Positions 1-11,000 of a stretch of 64,000 nt of DNA are shown piece by piece (position 1 is the first letter of the stretch; the number at the start of each line of letters is the position of its first letter). Under the pieces are notes generated by a model that did not search any database, had not been told where the DNA came from, and saw nothing but the letters and a program-made list of their open reading frames with translations. Origin of the DNA: Platycnemis pennipes (lineage: Eukaryota; Arthropoda; Insecta; Odonata; Platycnemididae); the NCBI GenBank assembly GCA_933228895.1, contig OW121846.1, positions 47,324,107 through 47,388,106 of the forward strand, given 5' to 3'. A program made the translations under genes and the position numbers.

Positions 1-2058
1 ACTAGGTACTGCATTACCGACATTATCGAATTTTCCTACAAATTATATATTTCCACATGCAATACAGCAACTAACGAAAATCTATTACCCTATGTGGCCG
101 ACATCGCAAATATGAAAATATTTTACTTCTTGACAATCAAGTTAGAGCAGTAGACTTGGGTTTAGGATGCTCCATTCGCTTAGTTTACAACGAACAGTGT
201 AACTAAAGCTCAAAAGCTTAAGAAAAATAACTTCCATTCTCAAGGAGGGAAGTATCAAATTTTAAGTGATAAAGGGTATATAAAGTACAATGGTGTTGTA
301 ATTAACACGCAAGAGTCGAATGCCAAAATATTTAGGCCGTTTTACACGGCGAATGATCATGCGCATGAATTCCTTGAATTATCTGCACTGAAAAGATGCG
401 CAGTAGTAAGCCTATCGATAGTACACATCGACTCATGTGAATGTCCGACCTATTTCGATGGTCGGAATGGTTTACGTCGTCTTATATACGTGGTTGATGA
501 AATGGAGCATGCTGTACATATAGTAATTAAAATATTCATGGAATAAAGCTTTGTGCGGACTAAGGTTTAAATTAATCTGACGTGGAGTAGAGCTATAAAT
601 GATGGATCGGTAAGGTTACATTTTCGTATTCACTGCCACAGTGCCCATTACAATGGTGGCAGCCATAAAGTTGCCGGAGAAAGCTATAAGGAGACAGATA
701 AGAGAGGAAAAATAGAGGCCGAGGTATGCTAAGCCTGATTCAAAATGAACTGTTGTTAAATGGCTGTGAGGCCAATCGTAATTTATTAAGAAAGACGCTG
801 GAGTAATTCCATACTATATTAAATCACAACAGACATGATCATAAAAGATCGGACGCAACCACGGGAGAAGCAAGAATTTAGATGACAAGAGTGTCTTGTT
901 CTCCCTTTCAGTAGCAAGTTGATCATTATATTGATATTTTATAATTAGTTTACGGCTAGCTGTCACGCTCAGATTTTTAGCTACGGGTGAATTGTATCCA
1001 TGCCCGTACCGTTCCCTGAATACTCAACAAGAATTCATGAGGGTACAATAATTGTTTAACTATGCTTGAAGTGTGTAAGATAAGGAATAAGAAAGTAAAT
1101 TATTTAACGGTTACATTAGTGCTATTTGTTTTTATTTTCCCCAGTTCGTGGCAGTTGTGATAACAAACAATATCCTCTTGAATGGCATGAGAGACGTGGA
1201 ATATATTTTGTTGTGGGAAATATTCTGTTGGAAATATTTTCATAAATTTCTTTCAGTTCTATTTTTCATGTTCTATTCTAATATTTTATTGCTTCCTGCT
1301 TGTTACAAAGATAATAAAAATAATCTAACACCTACTTAATATATTATTAAAAACTCCGGCTTTGCCTAAAATAAATTAATTGAAAACTTACTAGGTGCAT
1401 GACCATGGATATTAACTAAGCATAAGAATTATATATGCTCCATGGGCAATAAATCAGATACGAACGAAAAGTACAGCTAATTGCATTTGCCCGACACTTG
1501 TTTCATTTGAATCCTCTTCTACCCACAAATAAAACTAAGACGGACGTCGTGTGCTCGATTCATGCAATCATTCAAGAAATCGTTTGATCAAATTAAGAGC
1601 ATATTCTAATACTGATCGCATGATGATGCAAATTGAATTTAATACGAGGAGTTTTACACGACGCATGAACATCATGCGCATGATATCATTTGCATGATCA
1701 TTTACCGCGTAAAACGACATTTACAGTGAACAAATTCATTCGTGAATCCGTGCCAGCTAATTCCAAAGTTATCCTTGTAAGATGGCCAGTCCAAAGAAGA
1801 ATTTACCTCTGGGGTACCTATATTCCACAGAAATTTATAAAATTGTAAAATTTGGCGTGATGGAATAAATATATTGTATTCTATGTGTTTAGGGACCCTA
1901 ACTGTCTTATTTTTGAGTAACAGAGAAGGCTTGACTTAAGTAATCATAAAAAATATACATAGTCTCAGCACCTTGGTCGGTGGTTTTAAAACCTGGCTAC
2001 TGAGATCAACCACCATTTCGACGACTGCTCTTGACATTGAAGAAAAACACTTGGGGAA
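1..2058. other. No gene recognised; unique or decayed DNA
   Basis: No coding region with recognisable similarity is seen on either strand. The short open frames here are AT-rich and resemble nothing I know. The only structure is a possible pair of inverted repeats at 338 and 1716, listed separately. Confidence 0.5.
338..1716. repeat. Possible TIR-bounded element (degenerate)
   Basis: The sequence CGTTTTACACGGCGAATGAT at 338 is matched in inverted orientation near 1716 (reverse complement begins CGTTTTACGCGGTAAATGAT). About 30 bp match with a few differences. A second, internal inverted match to the same motif lies near 1650, so the right end is itself partly palindromic. No transposase and no clear target-site duplication are seen. 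It could be an old non-autonomous DNA transposon or chance. Confidence 0.3.
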
Positions 2059-2599
2059 CAATGGGGTCGTTTACCATATTTTTTTTATTGCCGAATCTGA
2101 TAGAGTTTGTAAAATAAAAGGACTCGTATTTTTCCGTTTTCTGATCCGACAATTATGTCCCGAGTTATAAGCGGCGAAAAACTGATGTTTTTAACCCTTT
2201 CGGAAAAGTGGGCGTGGTGCAACCTCTGAAGTGTAACGACTTCGTCCAATCACAACTAAGCCCGCGAAGCTACATCGCCTTATCGCAAAGGGGGGGACAC
2301 AGCTGACTCGACCAATGGGAGCGATTTCGACAGCATATGTGCGAGAAGACCTTCCGAGAACCCCCCTCCACTCCCTTCCCCCTCCCCTGAAAGCAGTCAA
2401 GGACGGGAGGAAAATGACGTCAATGTTATCGCAGCAGCATTTTCGGTGGGCGTCACCTTTTGCTTATTTTAATTTTTGATTTATGAGAGAATGGTTGTGG
2501 TTAGAAGATAAATTTTTTCACAAAAATTCGTTTTTCGTTTCCATCTAACGATTTCGTGTACAAAATTGCGATTTCGGTTCCGAGTAAACGCCCCCATTG
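2059..2599. mobile_element. MITE-A copy 1 (non-autonomous DNA transposon)
   Basis: This 541-bp block is homologous along its whole length to 5581-6116. Both begin with CAATGGGG(G)CGTTTACC and end with GTAAACGCCCCCATTG, a 16-17 bp terminal inverted repeat. Copy 1 has one substitution in its left repeat. It encodes nothing. No convincing target-site duplication is visible at either copy. Its right end abuts the first readable codon of the CR1-like LINE at 2600, so it either inserted into that LINE or marks its truncation point. Confidence 0.75.
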
Positions 2600-4288
2600 A
2601 AAGAAAATCCAAAAGTCTTCTGGTCGTACGTAAGGGAAGTGCAAGGCCATAAGTCTGCCGTCCATTCACTTAAAAATGATAGAGGTGAAATTACCACAAA
2701 CACACTCGACAAAGTTAACTTGCTAAATTCCTTCTTCCAAACCGTTTTTAACCCACCTTCCGGGGATTTAACTGTCGTGTTACCTGACCTCTTTCAGCGG
2801 TTGATGCAACCAATTGACATTTCCTGTAATGGTATTGAAAAATTACTTAAAGATATAAGCCCCAACAAATCTCCTGGCCCTGATCAAATTCCCTCCCGCG
2901 TATATAGAGAGTTAGCATCCGAAATTTCCCCCTACCTTGAAATAATATTTAATAAATCCCTGACCGAACACGTCGTACCGATGGACTGGAAAGCAGCCGT
3001 TGTAACACCCATTTTTAAAAGTGGCGATAGGGAGCAGCCATCTAACTACAGACCTATATCCCTCACATCCATTTCATGCAAGGTCCTAGAACATATAATT
3101 GTCAGTTCAGTCATGGGACACCTAGATAGCCAGAATTTATTGTCCAATGTCCAGCATGGCTTCCGAAAGAGCAGATCGTGTGAAACTCAACTTGCTCTCT
3201 TTTCCCACGATATTTTAGTTTCTGGCGAAAATAATATTCCAGTGGATGCTATATTTCTCGACTTCAAGAAGGCTTTTGACAAGGTTTCTCACAGCAAACT
3301 AATTTTGAAGTTAAAATCTTATGGGTTAGACAGTAACATTATATCATGGATTAATGATTTTCTGCATGATCGGGTTCAAAGGGTTGTTTTGGACGGTGCA
3401 TCCTCACCGGCAATTAAAGTCACTTCGGGTGTCCCACAAGGTAGTGTGATAGGTCCACTCCTATTCCTTTTGTATATTAATGATATCCAAAAGGTGGTAA
3501 AAAGTAAGCTTCGTCTATTTGCCGATGACGCAGTTGTGTACAGGGAAATTCTATGCCCGAACGATAAAGAATATTTAAATATTGACCTACAAGCAATTGA
3601 AACTTGGTGTGATACATGGCAATTAGAATTAAACTTTAAGAAATGTCTTGTAATGAATTTTTGGAAAAAGAATAGCTCTCCTCCTACCACTTACAAAATA
3701 AGTAATAATGAATTAACAAACGTGGAATCCATTAAATATCTTAGAATAAGACTGACAAATGATCTTTCCTGGGGTAAACACATTCGTGAAATAATGGATC
3801 AAGCGAATCGCAAACTGGGTTTCATTAAAAGAGTATTGGGTAAATGTGACGATCATGTACGAGAAATCAGCTACTTTTCCCTTGTTAGACCTCATTTGGA
3901 ATATGCTGCCAGTGTATGGGATCCCTACGAAATCGGTCTAAGTAATGAACTTGAACGTGTGCAGCGAAGATCGGCAAGATTTGTAAAGGGACGATACGAT
4001 AATTATATTAGCGTAACCAGTCTATTAAATGAATTGAAATGGGAATCCTTGTCAGATCGCAGGTTGAAATTTAGACTTAATCTCTTAAACAAATTCCAAG
4101 ACCATATTTTCAGTGATGATGTTAAAAATATTTTACGAACCCCAACTTACTATGGCAGACTGGACCATAATCATAAAGTTAGAGAAATTGATTGCCGAAC
4201 TGACCGATTCAAAATGTCCTTTTTCCCCCGCACTATTAGAGATGCGAATAACGGTAAATATGTCCTATCGGAGAGTAGCAATGAATAG
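2600..4288 (+). CDS. Reverse transcriptase of CR1/L2-like LINE (5' partial)
   Basis: An open frame of about 560 codons runs without a stop. It begins inside the protein: the first residues KENPKVFWSYV are typical of the linker before the RT, and no genuine ATG is visible. RT fingers and palm motifs occur in order: KSPGPDQIP, NYRPISLTS, HGFRKSRSCETQL, AIFLDFKKAFDKV, SGVPQGSVIGPLLF and the catalytic FADDAVVY around residue 309. The C-terminal part carries the thumb and the CR1-type tail (SLLNELKWESLSDRR, RTPTYYGRLDH). The protein would copy its own RNA by target-primed reverse transcription. The lack of stops suggests a fairly young insertion, but without the endonuclease it cannot be autonomous. 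Confidence 0.85.
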   Translation, partial: KENPKVFWSYVREVQGHKSAVHSLKNDRGEITTNTLDKVNLLNSFFQTVFNPPSGDLTVVLPDLFQRLMQPIDISCNGIEKLLKDISPNKSPGPDQIPSRVYRELASEISPYLEIIFNKSLTEHVVPMDWKAAVVTPIFKSGDREQPSNYRPISLTSISCKVLEHIIVSSVMGHLDSQNLLSNVQHGFRKSRSCETQLALFSHDILVSGENNIPVDAIFLDFKKAFDKVSHSKLILKLKSYGLDSNIISWINDFLHDRVQRVVLDGASSPAIKVTSGVPQGSVIGPLLFLLYINDIQKVVKSKLRLFADDAVVYREILCPNDKEYLNIDLQAIETWCDTWQLELNFKKCLVMNFWKKNSSPPTTYKISNNELTNVESIKYLRIRLTNDLSWGKHIREIMDQANRKLGFIKRVLGKCDDHVREISYFSLVRPHLEYAASVWDPYEIGLSNELERVQRRSARFVKGRYDNYISVTSLLNELKWESLSDRRLKFRLNLLNKFQDHIFSDDVKNILRTPTYYGRLDHNHKVREIDCRTDRFKMSFFPRTIRDANNGKYVLSESSNE

Positions 4289-4525
4289 CATTGGTAGCTG
4301 CATGTTGGTATGAGTACTTAAAGCTAACCCTACTAACAGAATGTTTTTGCATGTTTTCTTTGCAATTTCTATCTTTTTTAAATAGTGTAGTTCTGACTAC
4401 TATATTAATACCATTTCTTTTTTATGCATGATATGTAGTGCATGTTTGGTGAGCAATCACCCCCTGCCACACACCCTTGTGGTGGCTTTCAGGGTATTAT
4501 GTAGATGTAGATATAGATGTAGACA
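2600..4525 (+). mobile_element. CR1/L2-like non-LTR retrotransposon, 5'-truncated, longest copy
   Basis: The element consists of an open reverse-transcriptase frame, a roughly 240-bp 3' UTR and a (TAGATG)n-type tail. Near the 3' end, CCCCCTGCCACACACC is followed by GGTGGCTTTCAGGG, which can form a hairpin just before the tail. The same 3' end recurs at 6525, 15296 (minus), 30055 (minus), 35533, 38251 and 39580. The endonuclease domain expected upstream is absent, so the copy is truncated. Short tandem 3' tails and a structured 3' UTR are known in the CR1/L2 clades; the clade call is inference from the RT motifs and this tail. Confidence 0.85.
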
Positions 4526-5179
4526 TTCATCCAAAATACCTGTCATTCGTCCAATCGCTATCGCAAAATTCATGGGTAACAATGAGGTATCGTAACACAG
4601 AAATGGCTTTTGCACAAAAAATGACTTTGCCATTGAATTATAGGAAAACGATTTATAAACGGAATCCTTATCTTCAACCGAAATACTGGAAGGATAAAAG
4701 ACTCGTTTTCCGATGCCTGAAAGTCGGCTACATCCGTAAAGATGAAGAGAGCAGTGACTCAGAGCAAGGAAGGAGGATTGAATTCTTGGAGTGGCTAGAG
4801 CAATGGCTTCCTTTCCGTGCTATAGTTGTATATCGGTCCCAAACTTAGTGAAGTGTGGAGATCACTTCAATCACCATAAGTACTTTTTCGAGTGAGCCGA
4901 CTTCCGATCGACAGCTATGGTCACGTGCACCACTACTTTAGGTGAGCAACTGGGTATAGTTGGAATTTTTCAGGATACAGATGAAGAAATGAAATAAACC
5001 CGGCATTGGCTTTGGCCTAACATTAACAAAATGGACCAAGGGGTCCACAGTTTTGCTTCCCATCCGACAGACTGCTTACTGAACTTGAGGTGCTCTCTGC
5101 ACAGGACTCCGATAAAAATGTTTGCCGAATCTGGGATTAGAATCCGAGCCTTGAGAGCATACAAGGTTCATAAATCCAT

Positions 5180-5250
5180 CTGTTGGATGGGATGCGAAAC
5201 TGTGGATCCCTTGGCGTCCTTAACTAAGAATAGGTTAACACCGGCGTGAG
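5180..5250 (+). repeat. Dispersed repeat family R (copy 1)
   Basis: The segment GGATGGGATGCGAAACTGTG, followed by a TTGGCGTC block and AAGAATAGGTTAACACCGGCG-like sequence, is echoed at 6393, 14640, 43910 and 45215. All share the core TAAGAA(C/T)AGGCTAATGCCGACG followed by a GGGTTTCTCTCCAC block. It looks like the body of a non-autonomous repeat, possibly a SINE, with variable boundaries. Confidence 0.45.
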
Positions 5251-5255
5251 GGTGG

Positions 5256-5332
5256 GGATCAGGTTTGTGTGGTGCCTATAGTACTGGCTTCTAAACCCAA
5301 GGGCATCGGTTCGATTCCTGGCTGTGAAGGAT
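5256..5332 (+). repeat. tRNA-derived SINE head
   Basis: GGTTCGATTCC at 5308-5318 fits the RNA polymerase III B box exactly. An A-box-like TGTGGTGCCTATAGTACTGG lies about 40 bp upstream. The spacing and order match a tRNA-related SINE promoter. The segment cannot fold as a complete canonical tRNA by eye. Confidence 0.5.
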
Positions 5333-5580
5333 TTTTAATTGGCATACCTGTCTCCTCATGAGTGCCTTGCGGGCAGCACTTCGAGGCAGCACTACTCTCC
5401 ATTATCCGTGCGCGCGTTATCCGGGCTGCGGATTATCCGTTCCTAGCCAATCTATTCAGTTTATCGGCAGTGGTCTCAGAGGTAAGTAAACTTTTGTTAT
5501 TTTCCTTCAATCGTAACTTTCACTTTGGCCCTACCGACGGGTCCGAAGTCTTACGCCAGGCTCCGTGCCACCACCCGAGG

Positions 5581-6116
5581 CAATGGGGGCGTTTACCATA
5601 TTTTTATTGCCGAATCTGATAGATTTTGTAAAATAAAAAGACCCGTATTTTTCCGTTTTTTGATCTGTCAATTATTTCTCGAGTTATAAGCGGCGAAAAA
5701 CTGATGTTTTTAACCCTTTCGGAAAAGTGGGCGTGGTGCAACCCCTGACGTATATCGACTTCGTTCAATCACAACTTAGCCTGCGAAGCTACTTTGACTT
5801 ATCGCAATGGGGGGACACAGCTGACTCAGCCAAAAGGTGCAGTTGCGGCAGCATCTATGCGAGCAGACCTTCCGAGAATCCCCCTCCACTCCCTCCCCTT
5901 CCCCTACTAGCAGTCAAGGACGGGAGGAAAGAGACGTCAATGATATCAAAGCAGCTTTTTCGGTGGGCGTCACCTTTTGCTTATTATAATTTTTTATTTC
6001 TGATTGAATGGTTGCGGTTAGAAGATTAATTTTTTCACTAAAATTCTTTTTTCGTTTCCATCTAAAAATACCGTGTACAAAATTGCGATTTCGGTTCCGA
6101 GTAAACGCCCCCATTG
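5581..6116. mobile_element. MITE-A copy 2
   Basis: A 536-bp copy of the element at 2059-2599, with perfect terminal inverted repeats (CAATGGGGGCGTTTAC and its complement). Both copies share an internal block with ATAAGCGGCGAAAAACTGAT and a GTGGGCGTGGTGCAAC motif. No transposase is encoded. The copies differ by scattered substitutions and small indels, so they are not a recent duplication. Confidence 0.8.
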
Positions 6117-6392
6117 CGGCCGGGATAGCTCTACTGGATTCTTTTTTGGCATAAAATGCTATTACGTACAGCGAGGATCTTTTCATAGGCAGACTGCTTT
6201 ATTTACGTAGGTAGTTTATTTATTTCGGCAGCGCACCGTGGATAAATAAATCCGGAAAGATCCAAATGGCAGATTATCCGTGCTTCCCGATTATCTGTGC
6301 ACCCTTTACAAGTCATTATAACGGAAAATCGGGAGTTTACAGTACAGTCCTCCGTTGAAGAGGACTTTGAGCCGTGGTCCCCTTGTTACCTT

Positions 6393-6445
6393 TTATTAAT
6401 AGCAGGTTAATGCTGACGCCGGGTTTCTTTCCACTCCTCCTCCAT
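6393..6445 (+). repeat. Dispersed repeat family R (copy 2)
   Basis: Contains AGCAGGTTAATGCTGACGCC followed by GGGTTTCTTTCCACTCCTCC, matching the core shared with copies near 5200, 14640, 43960 and 45260. Confidence 0.4.
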
Positions 6446-6524
6446 TCCCTGAAAATTCCCTGCTTTACCGTTTCGTGTCATCCGTCTCCCCTGAATAGCT
6501 ATCTACCCATAGTTAGTCCTAGTT

Positions 6525-6613
6525 GCATGTCAATAGTGCAAGTTTGGTGATCTTCACCCCCTGCCACACCCCCTTGTGGTGGCTCGCAGTGTATTACGTA
6601 GATGTAGATGTAG
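6525..6613 (+). mobile_element. CR1/L2-like LINE, 3' end only
   Basis: Only the last ~90 bp of the LINE family are present: TTCACCCCCTGCCACACC, GGTGGCTCGCAGTG and the tail TAGATGTAGATGTAG. It is a very short 5'-truncated insertion of the family described at 2600-4525. Confidence 0.7.
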
Positions 6614-6616
6614 TTC

Positions 6617-8035
6617 AGGTTTCCCTCCATCCATTATCAGCATCTAAAATTCAAACCCCAATCTTATTACGCACCTATTTTCAATGGCACAAAAGCCATT
6701 AGAAGTCAGTGATTTCCTCTGATAACAATGACATTAGGACAAGGTGTAATATATGAAGAAACACTTGGCTTGATCCTCTAATAATAGGTAGGAAAATAGA
6801 CCAAGGCAAACAAAGAAAAACTTTAAACATAGGTACCTTTTACTGCTGCAGTTCATTGTTCTCTCGGAGGAATAATTAAAAAAATCGAAAGACAAAACTA
6901 CATAAAAATGTTCCACCGTCTCAGAGAATTTCCAGAGTTTTCTAGACACAAAGAGTGCGAGTTTGCCTTGGACTTCCCCTCGTATATTTGTCCTCACACA
7001 CGAAGTGGGGTGTCAAAATCTACGAAATCCTACAATTAGTTCAGCTAGTTTTTTGCTAGCTAGCTACCACTACCGGTGATCGAGCATGGGAATTTGGGAT
7101 AGGAAGCCAGTGATCTATCTATCTCTTCAACTTATCCCCATCTCACTCGTCAATGTGCCAGTGTCATTCTTGATGGACTGTTGTGGTGAATGAGAGGTGT
7201 CTCTAAAAATCTTCCTCAAAATTGCCTTATGTATCTGAAATGATGGTTCGCGGAGTGGTTTGCGCGTTCAATCCAGTCCAGGAAACCTTTTCCTTCCGGC
7301 AATTTTCAACCAATACCCCTTACCTTTCAGACCGACGGAGAGAGAATATTACTATGAATTAAAACTCTTAACTTGCAGTTAAATACGTGTACATGCAGGA
7401 TTCTTGCACTCCGTCGACTGACCAAACGCACAGAAAAATGAAAGAACAGACTTCATAAATTATAACTAAGCTGAGGACATTTAGGAACTAAAAATGAAGA
7501 AATAGGCACTTAAAATAGGCGCTTAAAATATTTTTTGCATAAATCCCAAAAGTCCCCGTAGTCCAAAGATTAGCAGGCGAAGACTTCACTCCTCTGCCAG
7601 AAACATAATACGGCTTATTGCCACAAAGAAGCATCTGATATACAAAGTTTGGGCTGAAATACACGATTACTTTTTGGTAAAACTAAAGGAGAGCAAAGAG
7701 GATAAAACTCAAATTAAAACTGGCTTATAATCTGAAGAAACATAAAACACAAAATATATACTTATTTCAAATTACATTAAAATATATTTCCCTAAATGTT
7801 CTCCAGTAAACTGATGCCGAAAGTCAGTCAGGATTATTTTTTAGAATGAAAATGACTTCTCTTCTGCTGTCATCTTTGGTCCTGGCGTAACCAAAGTCCC
7901 TGATAATTAATTTAATAACAGCATTGCGGAATGTTGCCTTCAAAAATACTTTTATTGCGCTTGAAATCACCGCATTTACTTAGGGAAACTTGGATCTTAT
8001 CTCCTCTACTAATCTGTGCAGAGCATGTGCGACGC
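6617..8035. other. No gene recognised
   Basis: No coding similarity is seen. Around 7245-7330 a SINE-body-like segment (GTCCAGGAAACCTTTTCCTTCCGGCAATTTTCAA in two overlapping parts) resembles 36310-36360. A short self-complementary stretch, CTAGTTTTTTGCTAGCTAG, lies near 7050. Confidence 0.4.
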
Positions 8036-8044
8036 ATGTGACAT
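8036..8044. repeat. 9-bp target-site duplication, left
   Basis: ATGTGACAT at this position is repeated exactly at 11482-11490, immediately outside the opposite terminal inverted repeat. This defines the element boundaries. Confidence 0.8.
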
Positions 8045-11000
8045 TAGGGTGGTCCTTATTTTTCGATTTTTCGAATTTCTTTCGGGACACCCCCTCAATT
8101 CATGCTAATTGGTGTAAAAACATATCCTGTAAAATATTATTGCAATTGGATAATGGGAAGACGTGCCGCATCGCACTCAAAGTTGTGAAATTTTGGCATT
8201 TTTGGCTATTTTTCGGACATGAATGGCGATAAGAAGGCGCTGGTATTTTTCAATTGATTTTCTCTGGTAACCAACGTCTCATTAGACATTTGACATGCTG
8301 CACCTACAATATTTTCCAATTGTGACCGGGGGTTCCCGAGATACGGCCCCAAGAGTGAGCGCGTGCCACCCCAAGTGGCGCCGCCTCGCGCCAATCCTCG
8401 AAGCTCCCAAGTCCGTCGTTTCATTCGGCGTTAGTCCTATTCTTTCGACCAAATGTATTGTTAAGCGATATTTTCTTAACACAGTTTTAATTTATTAATC
8501 TAATTAAAAACAATGAACATTAATTAAGATTCACCAATTGTATCTTTATTTTTCTTTTAATGCAGGAAACATTTTTGACAGCACTTAACCCATACCCATA
8601 TTCTCTGACGAACAACCCTGATAATAAAACGCTATTTTAAAATTTAAATATCTAAGTAAGCTGGCATGCTTGATTCTCTGTAACATATCAAAATTCTTTT
8701 GACAATGTAGCTCTATTCGAGTCTGGGAATTTACGCCTGTAGTTAGACACAACCTTTAGCAAAAATTGTTTCTGACATTCGTCTTTTGTTAACTTATCAT
8801 TAAATTCCTCCATCAATTTAACCCCCCTTTCATTGATGGATTTTCATGGTGGATTTTCCTGTATTTATAGAAGGTTTTGAAGAACATTAAATCCCGTCTC
8901 GGAGCCTCAATCACATTCGGGGCCGTCATCCATGCCTCGACAAATAATACAGATGCACAATAAACAAACACATATCACGGATTAAGGTATCTTCCTCGGC
9001 TGACAAGGATAACTCTTCGCGAAAAGAATCATTTTCAGGCAGTAAAGCGCTTTCGACATCCACCTTACATGATGCATAGCACCAGGAACGCGAAACGATA
9101 TACCGCGCGGAGGAACCCCTCCTAAACATACAACAGTGAACTCAAGAAGTTCTCGATAGTCCTCCCTGGGGTAATTTCCTGTCAACTGTTGTAGCGCAAA
9201 CGATAGAATATTTCCAACTTCCTCTTGCAGCACTTCTACCGAACGTCTGTCTTGCATACCTGTTTTGTAATTGTCCTTATCTAATGAAGGCCACATATTC
9301 TGAAACATTTTAAACAGAGGAACATTAGGGGCCGAACACTTCCCGAACTTTGCGTCGAAGGCACTTTTTAAAACCTGCTCCTATATGTGGTGCCAGCATG
9401 GTAGAAGCAAGATATCCTTTTTGAGAAGCTGCTCTAATAATACACATGCGCCATTGAGTCTACCAGTGTTTGTCGCAGTTGTATCACAGCAGAATTCTCG
9501 TACATTTTCATGTAGGTTCCACTCTTCCAGCATCTGATGCACGGCAACGGCTTGATCTTTGCCACTGCCTGATGGTGAAATGGGAACCCCATGTAGATGC
9601 TCAGCTCCCCGACTGGTGGCTATAACAGGGAGCCTATCCACCAGTTCTTTGCCCATCAATGCTGGAAGCAATTTTCCGTCCCAGTTTATGTTCTGTGTTG
9701 GTTTGCTGCATACTCCGCCCGTAAACGCTCGAGGCAGCGACGGATAGATGAGCGATTTATGACAAATTCGTCAACATTTTGGTGAAATGCTTCAGCAGCT
9801 GCTATCAAAATGTGAACTGCTTCCCTGTCGCTCACTTTGCATTTATCGAAAACTACGACAAGTCTCGTAGTGATCCGGTCTCTTCGAGCCCGCTTTACTG
9901 TCGGGCTGTAGGAAGCACTGGTGGCAACGTTCTCTGCTCTTCCTCCAAAACATTTGGACCCATTACATTCGTCATTGCTGTCCTCTGATGATGTCAGTGG
10001 GGTTGGTTCAACTATATTTTGGAAAAATTTGCAAAATTTATAAGATTAAAAGTAACTAACAGCAATTTAGTTCTACATTTGCATATTATAATTACTATTT
10101 AACAGAAACTGTTCAGTAGTGAAAATTATTGATTGGTTTAGGTCAGGTTTAAATAAAAACGAATTATTACCTTTCACAACTTCATCGCCTTTAGACCACC
10201 GCAGTCGTAATTCCTCTTGTTCGCGTCGCAGAATAGCCTTCCTTTCTCTCTGTCGTAAAGAATTCTCCAGTCCAAGCATACATCCTGGTCTGCCCTTTTC
10301 TCGTTGACTGAGGAGGAACAGTCTGTCTTCTTCTAGAGGTATCATCTCTAAAGCATCGATATGGTCGATGTCGAACAGATCATTGAGGACTGACACAATT
10401 TTAACTCTTTTTCCTTCTGCGACTGAGTTCTTCGTCGTGAAGATTTTTGCAATAACCGAGATTTTGCAAGACTAGATGGCAAATTTAAATTTACCTTACG
10501 GATGTTATAGAAAAGAACCCTTAGCACCAGTTAATTACATGGCAACTTAGAACCAATAATTTGATTCTCATAATGACCAATTAAGAATATTTGATCGGCG
10601 TTTCTAGTTTCGTTTCCAAATCCTATCCAGCAGTCCACTTCACTCCAAGCTCCACCTTAGCAGCCGTCTTCAGATCAAAGTAAATCTCTGGCTCCTATGC
10701 TGTAAACGTACATGTAAACTGTCCGGTTTATATAGGCGAGCCTTGGGCTCGGCTGGCCAGGATTCAAGTCTGTGTGTTGGAGCAATTAATGCGGCCTTTG
10801 AAATAATGTTTCAATGTTTCATAGAAAACAATGTTTCATTGAAACATCTCCTTATGTAGATTTTCACGTTTCTCCTATGCCTAAACTGTTACTTTATATG
10901 AATATGAAACAATTTAATCAGGTGTTGGGCCCTAAGCTTTTTGTCGCATCTAAAAGACAAAGATATCCCACACTTCCTCTACATCAGTTAAAATATGAAG

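Larger units (their letters stand above)
4526..5580. other. No gene recognised; dispersed repeat relics
   Basis: After the LINE tail there is a frame of about 108 codons (to 4848) with no similarity I recognise and no clear start beyond the tail; I do not call it a gene. Between about 5030 and 5250 lies a copy of a dispersed repeat, and at 5256-5330 a tRNA-like SINE head, both listed separately. Confidence 0.45.

Noticed and set aside
4477..4848. 123-codon frame after the LINE tail
   Set aside because: Its start is inside the (TAGATG)n tail, and the rest has no recognisable domain, splice signal or second copy.
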